NCBI GenBank assembly: GCA_026770025.1
Contig: JAMXDE010000022.1
Coordinates: 1,122,501-1,186,500 of the forward strand
From: Craspedostauros australis
Taxonomy: Eukaryota; Bacillariophyta; Bacillariophyceae; Mastogloiales; Achnanthaceae
DNA length: 64,000 nucleotides
Reading direction: 5' to 3'
Shown: positions 52,835 through 62,209 of the stretch, piece after piece
How the letters are laid out: each line of letters begins with the position of its first letter
Position numbering within the stretch: the first letter of the stretch is position 1
Notes under the pieces: model-generated
Told to the model about the DNA's origin: nothing
What the model saw: only the letters and a program-made list of their open reading frames with translations
The model's database searches: none
Position numbers and translations under genes: made by a program

Positions 52835-54360
52835 CGTGAAGTTGAGCGTTGCGATGATGCGGTCGTTGGTCCAATTTGCTAATATTATCGGACGAGTATT
52901 TTCCCGCAGCTCCCAGGAAAGTGGTCACACTTGGAAATGACTGCGCGATCCGCTGTGATGTCGAAACGTTCGCCAGGATGTGACGGTGAATTTCTGCGCT
53001 TGTCGGAATTCGTCGGGATTGGAAGTGGTGCCGGATGGAAAGCGTCAGTGATGGCGAAGGTGTCAACGGTATCTCGAGTGGACTGTAGTTGGGTGATCTT
53101 GGATGACTGATTGATAAAAACACCCAACGGGACCAAGCGAATTTCCCGATTGACCAAATGCGAAGACGATGAAAAATGTCAGTCAGGACCGTATGAATTT
53201 CCTGGTTGGATTATTTGTTGGCGCGCGACCCGAAGTCCGATGGATGACTGGGATGGCGAAGGAGTTGTGAACCGATGTGACGCGCCAGTGATTGTACGAA
53301 CCGAAGGAATTCACAGCCAATCAGAAAGGTGGACTGAGCGCAAATGGGCGTTGTTGATGGAATTGTTGTTATTTTGTTGGTCTTGAAAAACGATGAAACG
53401 TCGCGGATGGATTGCGCGTTGGATGGCCCTGCCCGTTCGGATTTCGTCTCTCCGAACGCCGTATTCTCGCGCTTGTTCAGCTGTGCTCCACCAGGATGTG
53501 GTGCACCTTTGGTTTCACCCAGTTGGACCTTCGATCCAATCCGTGCCTCCTTTGAGTGCCACGAATCAGCTTGCTATACGTCTTTTAGATCTGGCAGCAG
53601 CTTGCCCGATGTACCTGATGCTAACAGGATTTTGCACGCTAATGAGCGCGGTGCCCCCCAGGTGCCAGCAACTGCTTTGATTCACCTGGTTCCACCACTC
53701 GCGTTTTCATCCAGCTTAAACCAGCCTTTCGGTGTCGTTAGACTTATTCGCGTGATATTGCTATCAACACAATGCTAGCTTTACGGGTTGCTTCCGCGGT
53801 ATCTCTACCGATCGCGTTTCTTCCCCAGTCAAGGGCGGACGCTAGTCCGGTTGGCAGTTATCTCTGCGTCCCTTTTGGACGTTAACCGATCTCAAGTACG
53901 GCTTAGACTTAGTGTTAACGACTGACCAGGTCGCGACAACTCACGGGGAGATTGCCGATAGGTTTCAGAGGGCCTTTCCGCTCCAAGTTTTTACGTGTAT
54001 CTTGCTTCACGGGCTTTCACCTTTGTCGATGCTGACCAGGCCAAGTGTTTACGTGTGTCTTGCTTCACGGGCTTTTATACCTTTGTCTTTTAGCTGACCA
54101 GCTATCGTAAGTAACGCAGTGATGCGGAACTTGGTTGTTGGAATGAATTACTCCGCCTGCGATATTCGCAACAGCGGGTGAGCCTTTCTGCACTTTAGCA
54201 GGGCAAAGCGGGTGTGGCGGCACGTAGCAATCTGCACACACGAGCAATTGGGTTCGTCGTCACGAACGCGTTGGACCTTTTCCGGATTCAAAGGGAAGGA
54301 GACAGCGTGATGTCACCAAGCAGCACAGCGCTTCAATTTTCGTTCATACACTCGATAGAG
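52835..54360 (-). other. Copia C leader, about 1.5 kb
   Basis: The stretch between the primer site and the polyprotein start has no recognised ORF on either strand. It holds a diverged tandem pair of about 55 bp (53986-54095) with TTGCTTCACGGGCTTT. On the coding strand TATAAAAG occurs at about 54072-54079, which could mark an internal promoter. Copia A and B leaders are only about 80 bp. A captured fragment or packaging region is possible. Confidence 0.5.
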
Positions 54361-54377
54361 ACTTGCGACTGTTAATC
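54361..54377 (-). promoter_or_regulatory. Copia C primer-binding site, antisense to tRNA-Asn anticodon arm
   Basis: The plus strand reads ACTTGCGACTGTTAATC, that is stem TGCGA, loop CTGTTAA (U33, anticodon GUU, A37) and TC, directly next to the LTR end. GATAGAG just before it resembles the end of a tRNA D arm. The same 14 bases flank the TRIM LTR. Half-tRNA priming by tRNA-Asn is inferred. Confidence 0.7.
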
Positions 54378-55090
54378 TGATAATCAGCAATTACACACAG
54401 GACAAGAGGGGAGCACCAAACACTGCACTTACTACGCCGCCTGGGTGATCAATCCAATAGGTGAAGTTGGAGATGTTTGGTGTATTTGGTTGTTGCTAAG
54501 TTAGTGTGTCAATTGATGATTGAGTTTGGATTATGAGATGATGATCTCCTATTTCTAATGATGGTGCCTATTGCACGGTTGCTAACGTGCTGCTTGATTA
54601 CCTCGTGGTTTATCTCGCAGTTTTTCCTAAAACATTGCCCAAGATGGCATGTTGATTTACACGATACTCCGTGTTATTCTCGCCTTTGGGTCTTTCTCCA
54701 TCTCTCCTGGTCTTGCCTAATCTTGATCTCTGTTTGATCACATATGGGTTGATCCGTCTACGTCGACGGGGTGCATGCATCACCCCTGACGATGTTGTTC
54801 TGGATCCTAAGTATTGTTGCCACGTGCTCGATGATGCACTCGGCATGGCTAGACAGGTCAGCGTACCATGACTAAAACATAATCTCGATTCCGAGGATCA
54901 CAATGACCGATCCTCTGACGTCATACGATGATGTCAGTGCCTACGTCATGTTCGATGACCGTAGTGACCAAATATCAATCGTGTATCAAGACTCACTCGA
55001 CTATACTCTCAAATCGAGTCGAATCAAAAAATAGTGAATCACGTTTCAGTCATGGGAGATGGGTACCTAATTTCGATCTAGATGTTGATA
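54378..55090 (-). repeat. Copia C 5' LTR (713 bp)
   Basis: Near-identical to 46638-47350. GCCGC follows at 55091. Confidence 0.93.
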
Positions 55091-55690
55091 GCCGCATACT
55101 CCGCTTCCATTGTAGAGAGGGCAATCTCTGTCTGAAGTTTCGACTTCCAGACAAGAGGACAGCCCCCAAGCTCGATGATGTAGCCTGTTCGAGATCGTGC
55201 TGCGTTGATTGAGCGATGGTCCTCACATCGATATAACCCACCGAAATCGGCATCCACATAGCAAGTCAGCTGCAGTTTCCCAGTTGGCTTGATGATCGTG
55301 CCTCGGTCGGATGTACCAGCTAGGTATCGCACCAGCATCTTCATTGCCTTGGCGTGTATGCGTTTGGGATCGTTGCTGAATCGGGCGAGCTGGGATACTG
55401 CGAAAGCGATGTCCGGGCGAGTATTGGTTGCTAGGTAGAGTAGCATACCTACCACGGAGCGGTAATTCCAGTCTTCCGAATATGGCGGCTCGTGATCGTC
55501 GGCTCTGAGAGCTTGCTGGATGGTTGGTGTGGCATTCGGTTTACACTTCTCCATGCCGACCGTGTCGATGACGTTCTTGATGAGTCCGCGTTGAAGCATG
55601 TGCACCATGCCTGCTATTGGATCGTGCACCAGTTGGATGCCCAGGAATTCGGTGAAAGAGCCTTCCTTCTTCAGTTCAAATCACTACTGT
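55091..55690 (-). pseudogene. Copia D, RT end and RNase H (proximal part)
   Basis: From about 55690 downwards it reads FELKKEGSFTEFLGIQL, YRSVVGMLLYLATNTRPDIAFAVSQLARFSN, YVDADFGG, ARSRTGYI and STMEAEY: the end of reverse transcriptase and the first catalytic residues of RNase H. Upstream stops (TGA and TAG) and loss of homology mark a 5' truncation. The frame continues at 46637. Its wording is close to copia F (TRPRDS, ARSRTGYLI). Confidence 0.85.
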
Positions 55691-55729
55691 AGCTGGTAAC
55701 AAAACTAAGTTCTCGTCTATTGATTTCTC

Positions 55730-56412
55730 TGTTAGGAATCGAGGGTACGACTCTGTCGAAGATACCCATGATTGCCGCAACTCCCAACACTATTCATCAC
55801 ACCTTTGGATATTATTCGTCACACCATTGAATATTATTCATTCCACCCACGATCCAATTGACAAGTGACTGACCTCAGTCTTACCAAGTAAATCAGCCTG
55901 TCCCCCATGAATCGAGAAAAGCCACGACATCGGAAAACAGGATGTCCCAGCACCAAACGCGGAATCATGATCAAACCAAATGTCAACGTCATGATGAAGG
56001 AAGATGGTGACTGACAGATTGGTGATCACCCCATCTGGAGATCAAGACACATGTCACCCAGGGACTAGAACAATTCAGAAAGGGCATCAATCATGACACC
56101 AATCATAAAGTTTGATGTCAGGAGATCAGGAGAGAAACGCATGACTGTGGAATCGTACCACAGTGAATGTAGATGATGATATGCATGACAAAATGCATGA
56201 CGATGATGCCTGCGGATATGATCTCATGGATGCAACCGAAGATACATGATGATGAGATGCATGAAAGCAACAGCATAACATGATGCTGATGCAGAAGATG
56301 CTATATGTGAAATGAAAGGCAAAGGAGCTGAAGAGAATGAGCTCACAGTTCTAAGACAGTACGATCTAACAACCAATTAGTTCCTACTAACATTAACCCC
56401 GGATTTCCAACA
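55730..56412 (+). repeat. Solo LTR related to copia B (683 bp)
   Basis: It starts TGTTAGGAATCGAGGGTACG, includes GATTGCCGCAACTCCCAACA and ends TTAACCCCGGATTTCCAACA, matching both ends of the copia B LTR on its coding strand. Flanks TTTCTC (55724-55729) and TTACTC (56413-56418) match at five of six positions, a plausible 6-bp target duplication. The middle is diverged and includes a pair of ATATTATTC repeats. It sits exactly between relics D and E. Confidence 0.75.
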
Positions 56413-56439
56413 TTACTCCGTGCTCAGCTTCCTCGTTCC

Positions 56440-59400
56440 GTGCAGCAGCGCATTGGTTGTCCATCCACCCGCAACTACATCAAATACGTGAGCAACAACA
56501 TGATCCCCAACTACCCAGTCGCCACCAAGGACATCCGGAATGCCGAGCGCATCTTTAGTCCTGATCTGGGATCACTCAAAGGCAAGACGGCACGAACCAC
56601 ATCGCCACGCGTGACTACAGAGATCGTCGCTCTACCTTCCTACGTCATGAAGGAGGATCAAAACATCATCATCTCTGCTGACATCATGAAGGTCAACGGC
56701 ATTCCATTTCTGGTCTCCATCGAGAAGCACATCAAGTTCGGGACTGTCACAAAACTTGATGCCGAATCGAACAAAGTCATCATCCCAGCGTTCATGGAGA
56801 TCATCAAGACATACAAACAGCGAGGATTCATCGTCAACATGGTCCTCACCGATACCCAGTTTGCATCCATCCGCAGAGACCTCACACCAACAGGAGCAGG
56901 CATCAACATCACATCTCAAGACGAGCACGTCCCAGAAGTTGAGAGAGATATCCGCACCATCAAGGAACGTGCACGCAGCACGTACAACTCGCCGCCATTC
57001 AAGCATTTCCCGCCAGCACTCATCATCGAAATGGTGTATCATGCAGTGTACTGGCTGAATATGTTCCCACACCACGACGGAATCTCTAAGTGAATGAGTC
57101 GAGCAGAAATCGTGGTCGGGCGCAAACTCGATTTTCACAAGCACTGCAAGGTCGAGTTCGGGACGTACTTGCAGACCCATGAGGAACATGACAACAGCAT
57201 GCGACCCAGAACCGTTGGAGCCCTCGCTCTGCAACCATCTGGCAACAACCAAGGGGGATACTTCTTCCACAGCCTGGTCACCAGAAGGCGTCTGCACCGC
57301 AGAAGCTGGACGGAGATGCCAATGCCAGACGCAGTGATCAATCACGTTCATGCCCTCGACAAGAAGTCAAGAGGCAGGAAGGACATGGTGTTCACCGACA
57401 GCTACAACAACCTTGTGATGCCAGTGTACGGTGGCAACGATGATGACGACCCCAACAACGCGGATTATGATCCCGATGATGAATTTCAGGCCAGCGAGGA
57501 ATCTCTGGATGCCGACAGTGAGTCTGATGATGAATCCGATGGGGACGAGGAGGAGGACGACGATAATGACGACGATAATGACGACAGCATGTATCATCCA
57601 GAAGAAGATGATGCCAGCAGCAGCGACGACACCCGCGACAGCAACGACGATCCGGATCCGGATGCCAACGTATTCGAGCCAATCGAAGAGGCTGTTGTCG
57701 AGCCAGCGGAAGCCGGCATACTCGATCCAATCGACGAGGTTGCGATCGAGCCAGCAGAAGCCAACATACTCGAACCAATCGAAGAAGCCGTTGCCGAGCT
57801 TGTTGCCGCACTCGTCGCTGGGCCAGAGCAGCCTGCTGAACCGCAACAAGTGGAAGACACGGGCCAACGCACTCGCAGTGGACCGCAACCCGACTACCGC
57901 CACCTGCACAACCACAGTACCACCGAAACACAGGCCACAATGGTGCAGATGTCGGCCAACCCAAAGGATGAAGTCAAAGAAGAGACCACGGCGTACACAT
58001 TCCTCACTGACCAAATAAATTGAAAGCAAGGGCTCAAGCTGTTCAACGAACGTGGAGAGGATGCCATTGGTAAGGAGCTGAGGCAGGTGCATGACATGGA
58101 GGGATTTGAGCCAAAGTATTGGCATCAACTGTCCAAGGACGAGCGTCGCAAGGTGCTGCGGTACCTCATGTACCTCAAGGAGAAGCGTACCGGTCTCATC
58201 AAAGGACGTGGATGCGCTGACGGCCGACCGCAGCGGCTGTACATGACCAAGGAGGAAACCAGCTCTCCCACCGTCTCCCTTCTCGGACTGATACTCACTT
58301 GCGTCGTCGATGCCCATGAAGGAAGAGACGTCGCAACTGCCAACATCCCTGGAGCCTTCCTCCAGACCACATTCAACAAGGGTGAGGTTGTGCACGTCCT
58401 CATCGAAGGACGCATGGCCGAGCTACTCGCCAAGATTGCCCCTGATGTGTACAAGGAATACGTACACCAGAAGCGAGGACGATCATCAATCTACGTACAG
58501 CTCACCAAGGCGCTGTACGGAACCCTCAAGGCCGCACTCCAGTGGTGGAAGGAGCTGACGTCCACTCTCGTGGCGGAAGGATTCACCATCAACCCCTACG
58601 ATTGGTGCGTGGCCAACAAGGATGTCAACGGCAGCCAATGCACTGTCGTATGGCACGTTGACGACCTGAAGATCTCTCGCAAAGACAGCTTGGTTGTTGA
58701 TGATGTGCTCCATATGCTCAGCGAGGCGTACGGCAAGCACAGTCCGTTCACCGTCACCAGGGGCAAGGTCCATGCATACCTTCGCATGAAGTTGGACTGC
58801 TCCGATCCCGACCAGGTGAAGATCAACATGAGCACATACATTGACGGCATCCTTGCAGGAGTTCCCGCAAACATGCATGGCAGCGCCACTTCCCCAGCAG
58901 CCGATCATCTGTTTGACATCAACGAAATTGACCCAGTCAAGCTGGATCCGGAGACAGCCGATCTGTTTCATCACATTGTGGCCAAGCTTCTGTTTCTGTG
59001 CAAGCGTGCATGACCAGACCTGCAGACCGCAGTGGTGCTCTTATGCACTCGTGTCAAGGCACCAGATGAGGATGATTACAAGAAGCTGGGCAGAGTCATC
59101 AAGTACCTCAGATCCACCAAGGACATGACCCTCGCCCTTGGAGGATCATCACTTCACAATGTGCAGTGGTGGGTCAATGGATCGTTCGGTGTGCATGGCG
59201 ACATGCCCAGCCACACCGGAGCATCCATGTCCACCTGCGCTGGAACCATCTACGGCGTATCATCCAAGCAAAAGCTGAACACCAAGAGCTCCACAGAAGC
59301 CAAACTCGTCGCCGTGGACGACATCATGCCGCAAGTGCTCTGGACCCGATACTTTCTCAAGGAGCAAGGCATCAAGGTGGAGCCAACCACCATCCATCAA

Positions 59401-59895
59401 GACAACCAAAGCACTATGTTGCTTGAGAACAACAGCAGGGGCTCAAGTGGAAAGAAGACACGCCACATCAACATGCGCTACTTCTTTGTGAGTGACCGGA
59501 TCAACAAAGGACAGATCTGTGTCACATACTGCCCGACCGACGACATGATTGGCGATTTCTTCACCAAGCCCTTGCAAGGCTCCAAATTCCGCAAGTTCCG
59601 TGACCTCATCCTCAACCGCACAGGAGACAATCCAAACATGGTCAAGACATACAAACAGGCCCTCATGGGATCGCAGGAATGTGTTGGTGCAGTTGACTCT
59701 GATCGGAACAATGCTGCCAGGACAGACACTGGACGGAGCAAGGACGTGCCCGTCATCCACAGATTTGATTCAACGGCTGGCAGTCATTACCACCACCAAG
59801 CTGCACATCACAAGGCAAACAGCAGCAAAGAGGCGAACAACAACAACAGACATGCAAACAAGAAAAAGAGCACAACAGCTCATAATCTTGTGTAA
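56440..59895 (+). pseudogene. Copia E pol relic
   Basis: One reading frame with three in-frame TGA codons (57091, 58021, 59011) and no frameshift. Gag and protease are missing; the copy starts inside the pre-integrase region (RIGCPSTRNYIKYV, IFSPDLGSLKGKT). Integrase has D in ISADIM, D in LTDTQF and E in EVERDIRTIKERA. A highly acidic linker contains an IEEA/VEPAEA-type repeat near 57670-57800. Reverse transcriptase has HVDD instead of YVDD (WHVDDLKIS). RNase H has VNGSFGVH, where the usual aspartate is Asn, and STEAKLVA and HQDNQS. This wording is typical of a second copia group in diatoms. The RT stop at 59011 (KRA-stop-PDLQ) fits CGA to TGA. Confidence 0.88.
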
Positions 59896-60445
59896 ACTAT
59901 CTGATTACACCACCCACATCCATCACACAGCTCTGCCTCTGGTCTATCGCTTTGGTTCATTGCCGGGTTGGGACCGCTGCACACGTTGTTGTTTCAACAT
60001 CGTGTGCCATCGCGGTCTATCACAGTGCATCATGATCCATTTCTTGTCACTGGCTCTCATTGCAGCCTGCCACATTCTGCTGCCTGTATCATCGTGGTTC
60101 TTCATGTCCCATCGTGTGTCATCTCCTGCAATTGTGGTTTATCGCGTCTCATCACGTGTTACTGTGTATATCATCGTGGTCCATCACACGTTAGTGCGGT
60201 CTTTCACCAGTTACTGTGTGTTCTCATTTGTTCCTGCATGATATCCCATGCTATTGCATGCACTCACTATCCATCGTGGTTGATCACAATTGCATGGCAT
60301 GTTGCTGCGTGTTTCATCGCGTGTCATCACGGTCAGTCGTGTGCGTGTGCGTTCGATCGTGTTGGATCGCGTGCAATGTGATCCATCACGTGTCAACATA
60401 GTCTATCATGGTCTATCATGTGCAACTGTGGTCCATCATGGTCCA
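59896..60445 (+). repeat. Degenerate 20-bp minisatellite
   Basis: From about 59985 the words CATCGTGGTTYATCACG, GTGTCATC and TATCATGGTCCATCA recur at roughly 20-bp spacing with much decay. No gene is recognised. It may be copia E 3' sequence or an independent repeat. Confidence 0.55.
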
Positions 60446-60505
60446 TGTCAGGAATCAAGGGTGCAACTATGATGTGATACCCATGACTACTGCACCTCCC
60501 AATAA
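60446..60505 (+). repeat. Degenerate copia LTR 5' end
   Basis: TGTCAGGAATCAAGGGTGCA, then GATACCCATGACTACTGCAC and CTCCCAATA, follow the motif order of the copia B-type LTR start. The distal end was not found. Confidence 0.5.
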
Positions 60506-61184
60506 TAGCGTTCAGAGTATTCCAAATCAACTCTCATTGATCACACTTGGACCACCTTATGGCCTGTCCTGCATCACATCCAATCATGTTCTGCTATGTG
60601 GCCTGGCCTGTCCCCACCCAACAACAAGTGTGAAGGAGGATTCTAACCACTGGGGAGGGATCTGCACATGGCCAGAGATGATGGACTGTAGACAAAGTAT
60701 ATATGAATGATGGCAAGGTGCTCTGATGGACAAGGGCACTTTGGCGCCACTTGAAAACGAGGGCTTTGGGGTACGTATTGGCATTACTGAATGTGTGAAT
60801 ATCTCAGTCAAGGGCGTTGAGACAGATAGTGGCAGTGACTTCAACTGTGAGACCCAACAATGGACCATGCTTAGCATTTGAGTGTGGCAATAGGCATCAT
60901 GGAGTGGTCAGCAGAATGCACAATGTGTGAGAGACAACTCTAGGGGATTGTGCATGTGCGTGTGCATGAGCGTTGTTGGGATGTGTGAGTATCACGGTTG
61001 ATGGTGTTGAGAGAGGGGGACTTGCTCCTCCTCCCCCTCTTATATCCAACCCCATTCTCCTAATTTTACATCTCGGACACGCTCCTGGAGAAGAACACAC
61101 TAAAAAAACGAACGAAAGGACAGACGCGCAGCAAAACAAAACAAAAACAAAACGAAAACAAAATCACCGCGAAATCACCACGCG
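60506..61184. other. No gene recognised
   Basis: Short ORFs only. An AAAACAAAAC-type A-rich stretch lies at about 61130-61165. Confidence 0.4.
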
Positions 61185-61625
61185 GTGCCAAGCACGACAA
61201 TGGCCACGGATTTTCTCTCCACGCGCAAACAATCATCACAACACCGCAGAATGTCGTTCCCCTCCATCAATCGGTCCCTCCCTACAACACTTCTACATGC
61301 TCATGAGGAGCTGGCACGATGGGCTCCACCTCTACACGCACGCAAGCACAAAGCCACTGTCGGACCCACCATGCTGGACAGCATCAGCACCATCATCAAC
61401 TCCGTCATCCACACTGTCATCCACACTGTCATCAACACCGTCATCAACATTGTCATCATTGTCATGCCATCATTGTCATGCCATCATTGTCATGCCATCA
61501 TTGTCATGCCATCATTGTCATGCCATCATTGTCATGCCATCATTGTCATGCCAACAACAGCAGCAACAGTAGCAGCAGCAGGAATGACAACTCTGATATT
61601 GTGTCCAGATGTCAGCACTGATTAG
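61185..61625 (+). CDS. Hypothetical ORF over a minisatellite
   Basis: A 146-codon ORF starts MPSTTMATDFLSTRKQSS. Its second half is translated tandem repeat (HTVIHTVINT, then SLSCHHCHAIIVMP), and two other frames are also open across the repeat. Coding status is doubtful. Confidence 0.2.
   Translation: MPSTTMATDFLSTRKQSSQHRRMSFPSINRSLPTTLLHAHEELARWAPPLHARKHKATVGPTMLDSISTIINSVIHTVIHTVINTVINIVIIVMPSLSCHHCHAIIVMPSLSCHHCHAIIVMPTTAATVAAAGMTTLILCPDVSTD
61456..61553 (+). repeat. 15-bp minisatellite
   Basis: Six to seven units of CATTGTCATGCCATC in tandem, preceded by decayed 15-bp units CACTGTCATC. Confidence 0.9.
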
Positions 61626-62152
61626 ACCGGTGTAGGCAGTGGTGAGATCGTGGGCTCTGGTTTGGAGGTAATTGTTATCGTTAGTTGTCGATTAGTTGGT
61701 TTGACTGTTGGTTGGTGAGTTTGATTGAACTCTCGGATTATGAGATGAGGATGAAATGTTGTTCTGGACTGATTGCAACTTGCAGGGTCAGCAGCATCTC
61801 TCGTGTGAACGACCGTGATCATCATCATTCTGTTTGCATTCGTCGTGATGCGCCGCGTTATCGGCCATGAGCATCGTCGACATTCTGTTTGTTTCGGTCG
61901 CACTGTCCCGTGGTATTCTGGTCTTGGTCTTGCATTGCGACTGCACTCCGATATCGTATTCGGTGGAGTTGATATCTGTCATCCGATTCCACGGTTGATT
62001 CGGATGCATTTATCGCGTGTTTTGTGTTATCGTGTTTTCGGACTCCCACACGATGGACATTGTTGAGAAAATGTGGCGCGCAGTGATATCTTCGATTCGT
62101 GGATGATTCGATGATCAATTCATCATGATCGAAGGTTTGCTTCCGACACGAT
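61626..62152. other. No gene recognised; possible copia F LTR
   Basis: This stretch lies downstream of copia F on its coding strand, where its 3' LTR should be. I cannot find the LTR end because the second LTR is outside the window. Short ORFs have no recognised product. Confidence 0.4.
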
Positions 62153-62199
62153 CGGGAAATTCCCGTGCCTTAAAGTTAAGTCACTGGAATAATCCCACA
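62153..62199 (-). repeat. Start of copia F 3' LTR, with TIR-like motif
   Basis: On the coding strand the LTR starts TGTGGGATTATTCCAG directly after the purine tract. About 27 bases in, AAGGCACGGGAATTTC matches the terminal repeat of the 1.16-kb TIR element at 9177-10335. Confidence 0.55.
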
Positions 62200-62209
62200 C
62201 TCCCTTGTC
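62200..62209 (-). promoter_or_regulatory. Copia F polypurine tract
   Basis: Coding strand GACAAGGGAG, overlapping the end of the polyprotein ORF and ending where the LTR (TGTGGG) begins. Confidence 0.65.

Larger units (their letters stand above)
46638..55090 (-). mobile_element. Intact Ty1/copia retrotransposon C
   Basis: Two 713-bp LTRs bracket an intact 1819-codon polyprotein on the minus strand. GCCGC flanks it (46633-46637 and 55091-55095), a 5-bp target duplication inside copia D RNase H. I see two differences between the LTRs (near 47251/54991 and 47336/55076), so the insertion is recent but slightly older than A and B. On the coding strand the LTR starts TATCAACAT and ends GATTATCA, an unusual TA..CA terminus. 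Confidence 0.95.

Noticed and set aside
53420-53800. rRNA-like segment in the copia C leader
   Set aside because: The stretch looked structured and GC-balanced, but I found no conserved rRNA core words in order on either strand.
56440-59895. Alternative genetic code with TGA as a sense codon
   Set aside because: The three in-frame TGA codons of copia E are tempting, but intact copia A and copia C end their polyproteins in TGA. The other TGA cases are in clearly decayed genes.
60446-60505. 3' LTR of copia E paired with 55730-56412
   Set aside because: Orientation and the first 20 bases fit, but no purine tract precedes it, the distal end is missing, and the element at 55730 has its own flanking 6-bp near-repeat. 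I treat both as independent LTR relics.
61185-61621. Protein-coding gene upstream of the 15-bp minisatellite
   Set aside because: Listed only at low confidence: two other frames are open in the same region and half of the product is repeat translation.
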